From positions 1,922,001 through 1,986,000 of the forward strand of contig JAFCMP010000001.1 of assembly GCA_017506865.1 (NCBI GenBank): a stretch of DNA of 64,000 nt, in the 5' to 3' direction. The notes below the pieces were generated by a model, which saw only the letters and a program-made list of their open reading frames with translations, did not search any database and was not told where the DNA came from. The translations under genes and the position numbers were made by a program. Of this stretch, positions 51,791-62,930 are shown piece by piece. The first letter of the stretch is position 1. Every line of letters begins with the position of its first letter. This DNA is from Tribonema minus (Eukaryota > Sar > Xanthophyceae > Tribonematales > Tribonemataceae).

Positions 51791-54700
51791 GGTGAACAGG
51801 TGAGGTTGCATGCATGCAAAACAAGCTTCTGCACTGTGGGCGGGAGCGTCTGCGCGTGCGCGGGGCTGCCGCAGCGCCGCACGGCAGTGCCCAACCCTGC
51901 GGCGCGCATCGTCAGCACCGAGCAGAGCGAAAGTACGCAACGCAAATCACCCACAACGCACGCGCGGTTGGGCCCTGCGTAGGGGCAGCCAGGTTCCGTC
52001 ACCGTTTCATGGCTGTGCGTCATTGCTGAGCCTACATACACGAGAGCAATATTGATTCGAACTCTTCCACGGTGAAAACACAAGGACAGAGAAGTGTACA
52101 ACGTACAGGTTTTGGTCGCTTTGAAACAAAGTCACACCGCTTCGCTCGCTCGCGACCCCATCCAGGGCGGCCAGGAGATCGCGCCGGGCCTCTACGTGGG
52201 CGGGTTTGAAGACCTCGTCAGGCTGGCGCAAGAGGTGACGCACCCCGCAACCCTACTTGTCACCGCGATGCCAACCCTAGATATTCGATCCCATCACGCA
52301 CTGGCGTGTGCGCTTGTACTTGGGTACCGCTGTGAAGACATGTTGAAGTGCTTGGCGCAAGAGGTGACGTGCCTTGTCGCAGTCAGCGCTCCCCTTGATC
52401 GGTCTCGTCCGCGAACGCGCGAGCGTGCGGCCTTGCGCAGCAGACGAAGTGCCGTTGTATCAACATGCTCGTGCGCGTCGTTGCGTGGGACACTCAAAAC
52501 ATGCTGGTGGTCGAGTCAGCAACGCAATGAGCGGCTTATTGAGTGCGGAGCGATGCATGACGACAGCAGAGTTGTTTATGTGGTGACTCGCATCTGGCTG
52601 ATTCCTGAGCGTTGCCGCGCGCGCCTGCATTGCCGCAGCGACAGATGAAGCAAAAGCCATCAACGCTAGGATGAACATGAAGCAAAAGTCATCAACACCA
52701 TTGGCAGCAATGCTATGACATTTTGTTTCCGAAATAGGTTTGAATACTTGTCTAGTTTTTGATGTGACAAATGGCTGCTCCTGAGCGCTGCGCATGCCCC
52801 CCTCAGGGTCAACTTAGGTTTAGGGTTATGCCAGGCAGCGTCGATGGCTCCAGCCTCCATGAATTGTCGACGGCAACTGTTTGTTTGCACCAGAAATGAA
52901 AACATCGCGCCATGAAAACGATGGACACGATATAAGTACATATCAGCTGATGCTGAGCGTTGTGCACCCTGCGCAGGGCCGCGTCGACGGCTCCAGCCGC
53001 CACGCTTTGACAACGGTGACAATTCAACAAGTATTTCAGCAACAGAAATGAAACCTCTGTTATCATATGATCGCAATGGCAATGATATACGTACAGGTCA
53101 GCTGACGCTGAGCGTTGTGCACCCTGCGCAGGGCCGCGTCGATGGCTCCAGCTTTCATGCAGTGTAATGGTCAAACCAATGCCGACACATGATGCTCTAG
53201 ATGAACATAGATAATTGAGATGACATCTACTGGCTGATGCTGAGCGTTGTGCATTCCCCGCGCAGGGCCGCGTTGACGGCTCCAGCCTGCGCCTCGCGCA
53301 CGGCCACGCGGCGTGGGGCCCCGGTCAGGTGAGCGGAAAACCTCACTTGAGGTTGAACTTGTCTCGCACGCGTGCCCTGGGCGTGATGGCTTGCGCGCTC
53401 TGCAGACGCCGCCTGCCAGTCCACGAAAGTGCGCGCTGCGACAGGGTCGGGACCGCGTTGCGGCGACTCGTGGCATCGGCCTCTGCTGGAATGCGGTCGT
53501 TACGTAGGCTGCAGAAGGCACTTTCTCGACAGAGCCGTTGTGCTGGACCGAAATGTGCATGCTGGGGTCAGAGGTTATTTGTACCATTGCGAAGCCCCCG
53601 CAGCGTGCTCGTTTGTGCGCACTGTTGCCCATTTGCTGAGCGCTGCAGCTGCTGCCGCGCGTGCGCCGAGCAGCCAGCGTCGCGAGCGATCGGCTCATGC
53701 ACACAAGGCGCGCTCAGGGCCGGGGTCATCAAACGCGCTGAGCGCCGATACTTCTCGAAAGCCCCTCGACACACGCTCACACGGCGCGGCCCCCCGAGGA
53801 AAGCGCTCTGAGGGAGAGCGCACGACTGCGCTGCACAGGGAGGCGCGTGCGCCGCCGTGCGCTGCCGCCGCCGCCGCCGCCGCCGACCGCACCGCATTAT
53901 GCCACGCCCATGTGCCTGCAGCGTAAATCGCGACTGAGCCATGCTGCGCTGCCGCCGCCGCCGCCGCCGCCGCGCAGCTGTCGCGCGAGCTGCGTGCCGA
54001 CTTCTGGTACCTCGCCGCCGCGGCGCCGGCGCTTGTCACGGGCGCCGGCGCGGCGGGCCGCGCGCCCTCGCGCATGTGGCACCAGGTATGTATGTGCGCA
54101 TTGTTTGTAATCCACTGTAGTGTTGCATATGTGCATTGTGTGACTGTATGTAGGTCCGCACGCACACGCCCCCCGCTGGCGCTGCGTCATGGTTGCCGCA
54201 GCAGCAGCACGCCTGTGGGAGCTGTGCTTTACGCGTGGCGGTACAGCGCTGCGCGGCAGCAGAGGCTTCTGCATGTGGCAGTCAGGGGAAGGCGGATTGC
54301 GCAGCCGCGGTGGTCGTGACTCGCAGCCCATTTGTGCTTCCATGTTCACACCGCCAGCGCAGTTGTTTGAGGAGGGGGGGTCGTAGATAGGGGATGTCAG
54401 CACGGTGCGCGCGCGCAGCCGAGCGCAGACCGTCAGCCCGCCCGCTGATGTTCGCGCGCGTTTTCTGCTCTGCGGTGCGCCTTTGCGGAGCTTCCTTGCG
54501 AGGCGCTTGTGTGCGCTCGGTAGTGAGGTCCCCGATAGCGCTGCCACGCAAGGGCGCGCAGAGCGACACACCTCAGAGCTGCCGGAATGAGTGGCACAAG
54601 TTATCATCTTTTGTGGCATCAGCGCTCGATACACATCAGTGCTCAACAGTTTCAGCGCTTCAGAAGTGGCGCGCCGCTGCGGGCCCTCGGCATCTCAGTG

Positions 54701-55187
54701 CACAGCACCTCTGTCAATGCTCATTCGCAATATGTACGAATCTGAAGTTGCCGCAATGAATCCTCATGGTTCTGCCTGTGCTCTTTCAGTCGCACGATAC
54801 GAGTTCAAAGCTGCCGGGACGCACCCCACGTGCTCGTCGTCTTGGCGGCGCGCAACAGCGCAGGCAGCAGTGCTCATCATCGCCCTTCTTCTCTCGGCTT
54901 TGCTTTGGTGAACGGACAAGTCACAGCATCGCGGCGGCAGCGCGCTCAATGAACATTGCTAAATCGTCAGAGTAAGCAGCAAGTTGCTTTCATGAGCAAT
55001 CTTTGAAATCCTGAGCCCTTCTTGAACTACCAGGAATGCGTCATATTCCCACAGTCATCGACGCCCACAGAGCCAAACTCTACAACAACCGCACACATCC
55101 GTCGTATCGTCAACCTTTCTGCTCTTGCAGCTGCTGGACCTTATGGGCGGCTCGTACGCCGAGGTGGCGCGCCGCAACAGCACCTGA
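46994..55187 (+). CDS. AlgH/UPF0301 (DUF179) family protein, probably plastid-targeted, 9 exons
   Basis: Exons: 46994-47092, 47333-47395, 49410-49548, 50577-50700, 51461-51584, 52166-52234, 53266-53328, 53978-54085, 55131-55187 (TGA). They sum to 281 residues with consistent phases. Exon 1 is a hydrophobic leader ending CAAVQGFVV, compatible with a bipartite plastid signal (cleavage before a Phe, as in stramenopile and haptophyte ASAFAP-type signals). The family core is spread over short exons: [90 protein letters not shown] and [22 protein letters not shown]0301 proteins are bacterial YqgE/AlgH relatives kept in plant and algal plastids; their biochemical role is not established. Plastid location is inferred. 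Confidence 0.88.
48965..49265 (+). repeat. Two copies of AlgH exon 3 start
   Basis: Units near 48970-49015 and 49215-49262 repeat gcttgcgccgcgc, then the (c/t)tggactggcgcgcattcc coding start. The second also keeps an acceptor-like CTGTCAG. The real exon starts at 49410. The rest of this 2 kb intron (47396-48960) shows no gene; it has scattered CCTAACCC-like words. Confidence 0.85.
49650..49885 (+). repeat. Two copies of AlgH exon 3 end plus donor
   Basis: Units near 49650-49690 (gcacgcgataggcgtcgttc, then agaaaggtcag) and 49858-49880 repeat the HEIGVVEK coding end. TTAGGG-like words lie between (49568-49588). Confidence 0.85.
50730..50900 (+). repeat. Two copies of AlgH exon 4 end plus donor
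   Basis: Units near 50738-50765 (cgaaaacggaggtgatctca) and 50860-50897 (ctagggctcattctgaacc, then tgccgacatcacggaggtga) repeat the [11 protein letters not shown] end and donor. Confidence 0.85.
51125..51372 (+). repeat. Two copies of AlgH exon 5 start
   Basis: Units near 51130-51190 and 51292-51372 repeat (g)atgcaggatcgccggcgtg with ggcgcgacatgcaggcgg and cctttgg. The second has an intact TGAGCGCTGAC, acceptor and start. The real exon starts at 51461, about 160 bases on. Confidence 0.93.
51717..51791. repeat. TG/CA dinucleotide microsatellite
   Basis: About 35 TG units with two TGCG interruptions lie in AlgH intron 5. Confidence 0.95.
52350..52378 (+). repeat. Copy of AlgH exon 6 end plus donor
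   Basis: cttggcgcaagaggtgacgt repeats the exon end (coding LAQE) and donor about 120 bases downstream of the real donor at 52235. Confidence 0.8.
52770..53160 (+). repeat. Three copies of AlgH exon 7 start
   Basis: Units near 52775, 52948 and 53103 repeat gctgagcgttgtgcaccctg with cgcagggccgcgtcgacggc and tccagc, the last two nearly perfectly. The real exon starts at 53266. Spacing is about 155-175 bases. Each copy has a plausible branch motif and acceptor. Confidence 0.94.
53845..53977 (+). repeat. CCG tracts before AlgH exon 8
   Basis: Two (GCCGCC)n runs at 53862-53885 and 53948-53975, each preceded by gcgctgccg, lie directly upstream of the acceptor CGCGCAG. The pair looks like a duplicated pyrimidine-tract segment. 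Confidence 0.8.
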
Positions 55188-55774
55188 GCGGTGCCGCAAG
55201 AGCACCTGAGCGATGCTGCAGCAGCAGCGCCTGAGCCGTGCTGTGCGGCATCGCAGCAGCGCTCAGCCCGCTGGGGCAGCCACTGCGGCAGTGCGCGCCA
55301 TGAACGAAGGCGGCAGCGCGAGTTGAAGAGACAAGGCGGCATTGCTCAGTAGCAGCGTGGTGTTGTGGCAGTGCTCACACGCACCAGCGCCGCGCTGGAC
55401 AAATATCGGCGGTTGGTGACGGCCCTCGCGTCACGTGTACATTGCGCATTTGAAGCGTGCTTTGGAGAGAAGAATAAGGTAGCACTCGGGCGCGGATGCG
55501 CGGGCGGCGGCAGCTGTTGTAGAGCGCGTGTGTGTGAGAGGCTGAGGCTGTAAGTAATGTGTTGTGTGGCCGTGAGCCTGCCCCCCCCCCCCCCCTTCCC
55601 CCCCTGTACAATTGCCATTGCCAAGGCCTGCCTGCCAAGAGATGTAGAGAGGCAGTGCGAGGCAAGACGACAGCACGGCACGCACGACGCCCGGATGTGC
55701 GCTGCTGCAATCATAAGGTACACGTAATCATGAAACACTTTAGTCAAGGTGCTCTTGTCCCCGCAGTCAAGATG

Positions 55775-55955
55775 CTCTATTCTTTGTACTTTTTATTAAT
55801 TCTCGCTCAGGGCGCGAAAAAGCCCAGATGATGGTCTAACTTGATGCTGCTGTACGGAATCTGCATGTCGTGTGACTTCTGAAAGTGTCTCAACTTTGTA
55901 CTCTTTGTACATCTTTGTACTTTTATTAATTTCGCTTCGCAAGGGGCGCGAAAAG
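55775..55955 (-). repeat. Dispersed repeat B, two inverse copies
   Basis: The reverse complement of the element at 33160-33370 occurs at about 55775-55825 (nearly identical over about 48 bases) and at 55910-55955 (diverged). Confidence 0.82.
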
Positions 55956-56099
55956 CCCTCTCTTTGGATGTGCACTCAATGCAACATTCCTTCTCCGAAG
56001 AGAGACTCAACCGCAAACAGGCTTCCCCCTCTTCACACTACCACCAACACCCCACAACCAAACCCTACTTAGGGTTGCCCAGCCGTGAAGCACACTTGT

Positions 56100-56475
56100 C
56101 CCGTCTTAAAAAAAATTTATGCAGGCCTGGGTCGCCTTTGACAGCGCCCAGAACTGAGGACCATGCTGACACGTCTGAGTCACGCCTCTAGGCAAAATGA
56201 TCACTGGGCACCAGGCACTGGTGCTAAGGGTATCAATGCTGTTGCTACGAAGAGTCCAACCCAACCCCAACAAACCCCACCCAAACCCCGATCGGTCCCC
56301 ACTATCATGGTGCACCAAAGTGCCTAAGCTACTGCCTCTACACGACCAGACCCACTTTGAGGCCTCCCGTGTCTCTGCCAAAATGGTCCTAACCATGAAC
56401 AGCTTTGTGCAGGCCTGGGCTACTGGTAGCAGCGCCCAGAACTGAGGACAATGGTTATGGATCACTAAGTGCCAG
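56100..56475. repeat. Tandem pair of about 300 bp
   Basis: The segment gcaggcctggg, then agcgcccagaactgaggac and the following gatcact.g..ccaggcactg are present at about 56120-56225 and 56410-56490. It is unrelated to any identified exon. Confidence 0.8.
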
Positions 56476-56731
56476 GCACTGGTGCTGCAAAGGCTGATGC
56501 TGTCACTTCAGCAAGCATATCTACTAAAACCCGCCCTTCTATTTGCTAGTGTTACCCCCCCCGGTGTCCCCGGCCGCACACTGGAACACCTGCCGCGAAC
56601 TCCTTCCTCCTGCTGCTCCTGCTCCTGCTCCTCCGCGCCGCTCCCGCCAAGCAGCTGCCGCCGCCTGCCCCGTCGCCGCGCACAGGCGCCGCTCTCTAAC
56701 CACATGCCTTGGACAACACTCCGCAGAGTTG

Positions 56732-57485
56732 TATGACTAACAATCAGGGGTGCCGCGAGGCCCCAAGATAGTGTCCTTGTGTCGGTTGTGGGTTGAAGGC
56801 GTGCGCCATCGCCGGCGGCAGGGACGGCGGCGGATAGGCTCCGGTCTTCGACGGTGTGGTTGCAGGTGTTGGTGTTCGCGTTGATGATCTTGCCGCAGCA
56901 GGCAGCAGGCTTGACACTCGGTCGCTGCGTCGGCGTAGGCCACCAAGCAGGCGAAGCCGCCACCTGCCTGCGCCGTCGCCGCATCGCTGACCCTCCACAC
57001 GGACAAGACTCTGAAAGAGTGTGTGTAACAACAATCAAGGGTACCGCTAGGTCCCAAAATAGTGTCCAGATGTGAGGTGCTGGGGCAGCAAATGCGGTGT
57101 ACGGCGGCAAGTGCTGGTGGAGGCAGCGCAGGTCCGATGTCCACAGTCGCCGATGCAGCAGTCGGGGCCAGAGGTGCCAGCAGAAGCTGCGGTTTGCCGC
57201 CACACGAACAACACTCCATAGGAGTAGGGTCAACAATCCAGGGTGCCGTGAAGCCCCGGGATAGTGTCCTTGGTGGCGAACTTCAAGCGCAGGTTGGTCG
57301 GCACATGGCGGAAAAGGCACGAGCCCTGGCGACGGCCGAGCAGGCGTAGTCTGCAGCAGCTGTGCACAGCTGCATGAGCCCCACTCCTTCTGCTTCAGCC
57401 ACGGATCAGCTCGAAGAGCAATTGGTATGACAATCAACGGTGCCAAAAGGCCCGAAGATAGTATCCTTGGGTGGCGTGAGGGGAG
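56732..57485 (-). repeat. Four-copy array with a conserved DTILGP-GT-DC reading
   Basis: Units of about 55 conserved bases start near 56735, 57025, 57225 and 57425 (gacaatcaa.ggtgcc, then ggccc.a.atagt.tcctt). On the minus strand each can read KDTI(L/F/P)G, then GT.DC. It has the look of an exon-end array whose parent exon was not identified; the largest minus-strand open frame (56508-57713) runs through it in other frames. Confidence 0.65.
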
Positions 57486-57797
57486 GGAAGTAGCTGCTCG
57501 TGCTGCTTGAGAGGCGAACTGCAAAGCTTTCCATGTCCTTGCCGATGCCGCGAGCTCGAACGTAATGCTCCTCTGGCCTGCTGGTGCTGTGTGATAAGGG
57601 GCTCCAAATGTGCGGCTGAAATGTGGCAGGTGCTGCTGCGGCGCGCCAGATGCACCATGGCTGGTGAAACATGCTAGGCGCGCCAGACAAGTAGCCCCCA
57701 CCCTCCACTTCATGGCGCTGCCATTGTACCTCTATGCCGCTCGCCCTGCTCGAGACCTCATGAGCTGCGCAAGCTACGGCGACCTCAGCCAGTTGCA

Positions 57798-57925
57798 CAA
57801 CTTGATAAAAACGAATCAAAAGATCGTAGAGCTCTGGGTGACAAGGGATGGTCAGCCGCAAGTGCCTTCCACCAATCACCGTGGTCGCCGCTGCTGCAGC
57901 AATTGGCCACGAGTCAAACAGTACC
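57798..57925 (-). repeat. Dispersed repeat A, inverse copy
   Basis: The reverse complement of 32797-32912 at high similarity, including GAGCTCTACGATCTTTTGAT and GGTGGAAGGCAC. This is the longest copy seen. Confidence 0.85.
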
Positions 57926-58137
57926 ACCGTATGATGCGAAACTGGCGTGATGGTGTGCGGGCGGCTGAACGCTCTCCGTGACGCCGTGGCGCAGGCTGTC
58001 TGCGCATGGACAGCTTGTGGCCTTGGGCCCAAGAAGTGTGCTGTCAAGTCATGACAGCGATCCAAGCAAGCTCCGTGGCTGAACAAGAAGAAAGTCTTTG
58101 TTGTGGGTGTCCAGTTGATTTATTTTGCATGCAGCAT

Positions 58138-58186
58138 CGCTCAGCGCGACCCGCTGAGCATCAGCGCGACCCGCTGAGCATCCACT
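58138..58186. repeat. Tandem 22-bp duplication
   Basis: cagcgcgacccgctgagcat is present twice back to back. Confidence 0.9.
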
Positions 58187-58607
58187 CCAAATCAATTTCC
58201 CACCTCAACTGGGAGTGTGTTGAGCTCAACATTTGTTGATCTTCCGTTTAAGATGAACTTTAACTTCAACTGTTCCCACAGTGCTCAACTATGCATTTTT
58301 GCACACATTAGCACACCGCTGCCACCAGGACTAGCACTTGAAACTAAACTATTGCGCCAAACACGTTGCGCCAGTGACTTGCGCCAGTTGCGCCAGCTGC
58401 CGGCTCAAGTGACTCGTGGCGCAAATGGCGATACTCGCAAGTTTACTCACGAGTATTACTTGTTACTCGCAAGTTTACTCGTGGGTCTTGCCTAGAGTTA
58501 GTTATAACTAGGGTTAGTCATGGCCGTAACCCTAACATAGCCCTTATGTGCCTGAATAGTGACTGTAGAAGCACTAAGCCTTGCTAAGAGTAGCGCCAGT
58601 TGCGCCA

Positions 58608-58627
58608 TGGCTAAACCAGTTTAGCCA
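58608..58627. repeat. 9-bp-arm inverted repeat
   Basis: TGGCTAAAC and GTTTAGCCA are separated by two bases, inside a stretch with repeated TTGCGCCA words (58340-58680). Confidence 0.7.
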
Positions 58628-58854
58628 GGGCTCGAAACCTGACGTCAGTTGCGCCAAGGCCGCCTGAGTTTAGACGCTAGCCCCGGCTGCCACAGGCTGG
58701 TGGTTTAATGATGGTCATCACGGGGCGCCCACTGGTTGCACGCTGTCGTGTGCTCTCAAGTCTCACAGTGGGAAGAGGAGGGTAAGTGTCGCACAGGTAC
58801 CGAGAGGCCATGCATCGACACAACACGCGCACAAGGGCCTAGTTTGAAACTACC

Positions 58855-59345
58855 CGATGCTCGTCTGAGCACTGCTGTTTTTTCAGCATCATGCTCAAGT
58901 GGCGCACCAAGATGCGTTGCTCAGAATCTGGCGCAACTAGCGCTTCCGTTGTCCATCAAAGCATTTACAGCTTCTTGTAACATACGTTTTCCACTACAAA
59001 CCACCACAGGTGCTTCCTGTTTGTGCCACACGAGCCCTCAGAATATGCAACTGACATGCAGCAGCCCGGCCCTCCGCCGTACGCTGATTGGTGGTGTACG
59101 TGTCGTCCCAAAGCAGAGCGGCCATAAATTGAAACGATGCTCGTCTGAGCACTGCTGTTTTTTCCGCGTCATGCTCGAGCACCAAGGGGGAAGGGAACCT
59201 GATGCTACCAAGTAGAGCTTCAAGTTTTGGCTTATTTGTGGTGCCACATCAGCGCTCAACATTGTGTAACCGATCTGCATTAGCCCGGCCGCCCTCAACG
59301 CTGATTTGTCGTGTACATGTCGTCCCAAAGCAGAGCGGTCAGCTC
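58855..59345. repeat. Tandem pair of about 225-280 bp
   Basis: gatgctcgtctgagcactgc with tgttttttc recurs at 58855 and 59137, and cgtcccaaagcagagcgg recurs at 59103 and 59321, preceded by cccggcc and gctgatt. No exon relationship is evident. Confidence 0.82.
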
Positions 59346-60293
59346 GCATTGGGCTTGCGTATGCATATGGTAGCCCACCACGTGTTTGCCTTATTGTTTT
59401 CGAGTCCTTGTGGGTCATGACATACATTTGAGCTGCACGCAGCAGCTCTTGTTGCATGCACCATCACCACCGCTCAGTGCATCGTGAATCGCGACTCGCG
59501 AGAAAGCATAGACTGGCAGGCACATGCTGTATGTAGTGTGCGCTATCGAAGCAAAGAGGGCAAGAAACCGCACACGCAAGAAACCGATCACATGCCAAAG
59601 GACAGCAAAATGCTATGAGATGACACATGCACTCAGTACAAAAAAACATTAAATTTGATAAGACAAGCGAGCCAGGCCCGGCAAGCCCATATCCGTGGGC
59701 TCTCCCACGCAACTTTGGACATCTGTCAACCTTTGTACACACAAGCACCACAGCAACCACACAGCTGCCTGTGGTGTCAACGCTCAGCTCTATGCTGCGC
59801 CGCAGTAGCTCGAACACGACACCTCACCGCTGGAGGTACGTAAGCCGCCGCCTGCGCCGTCGCGCTGCGCTCTCGAGTTTGTAGCGAGCTGAGCAGTGGC
59901 TACGCGATCTGAGCGCTGGCGCACTGGCTTTAGAGTTCCGCCTGCGCAGGGGGCCAAAGGGGGGCGCGGGTACGGCCGCGGATGAGAGCTTAGCGGTGGA
60001 GACTTTGGGCGAGCGGCGGCACGCGGCGCGGCGCGCAGCGCCATGTGACAGGCTTGAACTTGTGCGCGCTGCATTTACACTTCAACTTCAACAAGCTGCA
60101 AAGTGGAATGTACCGCTGCTGTGTGTGCGCTGCACCGGGTTGCGTGTGGCTCCTCTCGGCCTCGGCGACGAGAAGATGCGAGTGTGCACTGCCTGTAGCC
60201 ATACTTGACGCCTACATCACTAGTAGAGCATACACCCTACCCTGCTGCTGGAGAGACGCGGACAGTGACCATCTCTCTGCACTGTCTAAAAAG

Positions 60294-60315
60294 GGTTAGG
60301 GTTAGGGTTAGGCCA
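60294..60315. repeat. Short TTAGGG telomere-like tract
   Basis: Three GGGTTA units. Confidence 0.85.
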
Positions 60316-60844
60316 CATTTTCCGCATGCTCACACAGTGTTGGCGGCAGGGATCTTCATGCTCGAACAGTATTGGCAGCAGAGGAAACCGCCGGTACGCA
60401 GCCCTTTGCACCGCGGTGAAATCCGGCATTGGTCACGTCTTTGCGTCTCGACAACACAAATCCAGCACAGAAGCTGGCGCCGCGGTGTGCTCAGGCTGCT
60501 GCAGTCGCCGCCAGAATGCTACCGCGCGCAGCAAACGCACGCCAACGACGCTCGTTTCAACCTACGCACCGTCATGAAAGCAGCGCTCCGGGGCGCGCGC
60601 TCGTCACTGCGCGCACACGTGTCCACGGCGCTCAACCTGACGCGCACGCAGTCTGCCAACGCAACCAAGCTGCGTCCGCATTGCGCGTGCATGGGCAGCG
60701 CGGATGCACCCGCGCGTTGTGCGATCGCCGCGCTGCCCCCGACGCTGCTGCCGCGCGCAGCAGACGCGCCGACGACCGCACTAGGTGCGCTGCCGCGCAA
60801 GCGACGCGCGCACATGACATTCATATGGCATTTACATGAGTGAG

Positions 60845-61015
60845 GGAAGTGCACGGACCTGCGTCCCCAGTTGCGCCTGACACGCGTACATAGCATCCGT
60901 ATGGCATTTACATTAGCAAGGGAAAGGCACGGACCTGCGTCCCCAGCTGCGCCTGACACGCGTACACGGCGTCCGTATGGCAGTTACATAAGTAAGGGAA
61001 TGGCAGTTACACAAG
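60845..61015 (-). repeat. Two copies of the exon 3 end of the acidic coiled-coil gene
   Basis: Units near 60852-60925 and 60926-61000 repeat cacggacctgcgtccccag, then tgcgcctgacacg and the following intron. They lie about 75-95 bases apart and downstream (in gene direction) of the real exon end at 61030. Confidence 0.9.
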
Positions 61016-61029
61016 GGAAGGGCACGTAC

Positions 61030-62835
61030 CTGCGTCCCCAGCTGCGCCTGACACTCCCCGAGGCGCGCCTTCAGGCCGTCCATCTCGGCCTGCATGCCGA
61101 GCTGCTTCTGGTGCATCTCGTTCATATAGTCCTGCGCAACACAGGGAGCGTCGCCATAGAAGTTGAAGCTTTGATCCCCCATGCGCGCAGCGACGGCGTC
61201 GGTGCGTTGTTGAAAGCATGAGGCCTGTTATTTGAGCGTGGCAAAGGCATTGCGTCGGCGCGCGGTACAGTAGCGTAGGCACATGGTATTGGCGGCAGCG
61301 CACGCGTGGCACAGGCGCGGCGGCGTCTGGCGGCGCAAAGTGCCGCAGGCGCCGGCTGCCGGCTTGAGTGGTGTGAAGCATCGTCTCAAGTGCTCTGACA
61401 CCGACGCCTTGCCACTCAGCGGTGTCTCGTGTACTGTGCAATCAGGCAGACGCGTCGGGGCGCCAGCGTGCGCAGCACAGCCAGCGGCACGCATGCCATG
61501 CGTATTGATGGCACCCAACGCGTTCTTGGTGGCGTGCGCTGCGGGTTACGCGGGCATGTAATCAGAACCTCGCCGGTCTGCTGAGCACTGCCGTAAGCGC
61601 GCCTCGGCGCAGCCTTCACGACCAGCCAAGGCACAGAGCGCTTTGGAGCATGCGAATTCCAGGCGCACGTTCACAGTGTTTGGCACGTGTTTGAAGCCTA
61701 CACTGCGAGCTGTCAGCCCGGTATCAGGCACCATTGAAAAGGGGCTCTCAACGGGCGGCTGATCAGTCTGTCATCGCATGACGCCTGGCCTGCGTTCGTA
61801 CGCAGCACAGGTGTGATATGGCCGGGACGCGCACACCGCTCGCCATCACGTGAAAACCACGGCGCAGCTGTATCGCGCAGAGCTCCGGGCCCTTGTACAT
61901 CACCTTGCCGCAATATGCGGCGCACGTCTGAACAGTCGGTGCACACACGGCTCCCCGTTACGTGGGAGTCATGGCGCAGCTGAACTGTGGTGAGCTCCAG
62001 GCCCCGGCATCACGTCACCGCCATACGCAGCGCAAGTCAAGCGTCGGTGCGCACGCCGGCTCACCGTCACACGAGAGTCGCGGCGCCGCTGTATCGCGCT
62101 GAGCTCCAGGTCCTTGTGCATCACATAGCCGCGCCATATGCGGCGCAAGTCGCAACAGCCGCTGTGCATACCGGCTCACCGTCACATGCGAGTCATGGCG
62201 GCGCTGTATCGCGCTGAGCTCCAGGTCCTTGTGCATCACCTCGCCCTGCAGCCGCGACACCTTGTCCATGAGCTCGTCTACTTTGGCGGCCACCGTGGCG
62301 TCCGACAGCCCCTCTAGTATCTGCTTGCGGTATTCGTCGAAGATGTTGTCCTCGTCTTCCCACTCTCTGCATTATGGACGAGGGGCGTGCAACAGCAGGG
62401 TGTCGTTCAGCGTGATCGAGGCTGCAGTAGTGTGAGTGTGCGCGACACCATTGTCGCCTTGTGGTAACTGGTACGACCCTTGATGTCACATTTGTCTTGC
62501 ACCACACGAGATGCATCGCAGCATGTACCGCGACAACATCATTTCGCACACGTTGGGATTTTCGAGGTCTCCACTTGAACATTATTGATGTACAGCACAA
62601 CTCACCCGTCGAAGCCCTCCAGCACAAAGTCTTCATCGTCGAACTCATCAAATTCTTCCTCTTCCTCTTCCCAGTCCTCGTCGTCATCGTCGTCGTCGTC
62701 GTCCTGCATGTCCATGTCTTCGTGATCATGCTCATCTTCAGCTGCGACAACGGCGACGGCGCCGGCGACAGGCGAACGTACCAGCGCCGCCAGGAGCGCC
62801 ACCGCAGCTAGAAGCGCAAGCCCCCGTAGTCTCAT
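61030..62835 (-). CDS. Secretory acidic, coiled-coil protein, 3' end not found
   Basis: Exons in gene order: 62606-62835, 62186-62366, 61030-61131, with consistent phases. Exon 1 has a Leu/Ala-rich signal peptide (residues 1 to about 26) then a strongly acidic stretch including eight consecutive Asp and six Glu, with DEDW and LEGFDG. Exons 2 and 3 predict alpha-helix with heptad-like hydrophobics (VDELMDKVSRLQGEV, then MHQKQLGMQAEMDGLKARL). Together this suggests a secretory-pathway or lumenal acidic coiled-coil protein of unknown function; no family was recognised. The poly-Asp codons are a GAC/GTC microsatellite. The third exon ends in a perfect donor, so at least one more exon lies below 61030. 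The gene is divergent from the plus-strand gene starting at 62931, which has a similar N-terminal layout. Confidence 0.7.
61845..62180 (-). repeat. Three copies of exon 2 end of the acidic coiled-coil gene
   Basis: Units near 61850-61945, 61960-62060 and 62065-62180 repeat cagctgtatcgcgc.gagctc and the caggtccttgtgcatcac segment with donor side cgtcac (coding HKDLELSAIQRRHDSH). Spacing is about 105-115 bases. The real exon begins at 62186. Confidence 0.92.
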
Positions 62836-62930
62836 GGTCCCCGCGGCGTCCTTGGATGTTGCGCGAAAACAAACTGTTTGAAGTTCCCAACTTCCATGAC
62901 AAACTGTGACTGTCAGGTGCGCATCCGGGC
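62836..62930. promoter_or_regulatory. Compact bidirectional promoter of two secretory-protein genes
   Basis: Only about 95 bases separate the divergent ATGs. It contains TTGCGCGAAAAC (E2F-like in form) and two ACAAACTGT words at about 62868 and 62900. No TATA box was seen. The assignment is positional. Confidence 0.55.

Larger units (their letters stand above)
55188..61029. other. Repeat-rich region with no resolved exon
   Basis: This lies between the AlgH stop and the last recognised exon of the minus-strand gene at 61030-62835. It begins with reiterated ends of the AlgH last exon (gcacctgagcg at 55180, 55202 and near 55230). It includes dispersed repeats B and A (inverse), several tandem pairs (56100-56470, 58860-59340), a four-copy array (56732-57480) and a GCGCCA-rich stretch (58340-58680). 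It may contain further exons of the minus gene, but none could be fixed. Confidence 0.55.

Noticed and set aside
56508-57713. 401-residue minus-strand open frame
   Set aside because: It crosses the four-copy tandem array with a different reading in each unit and shows no conserved domain.
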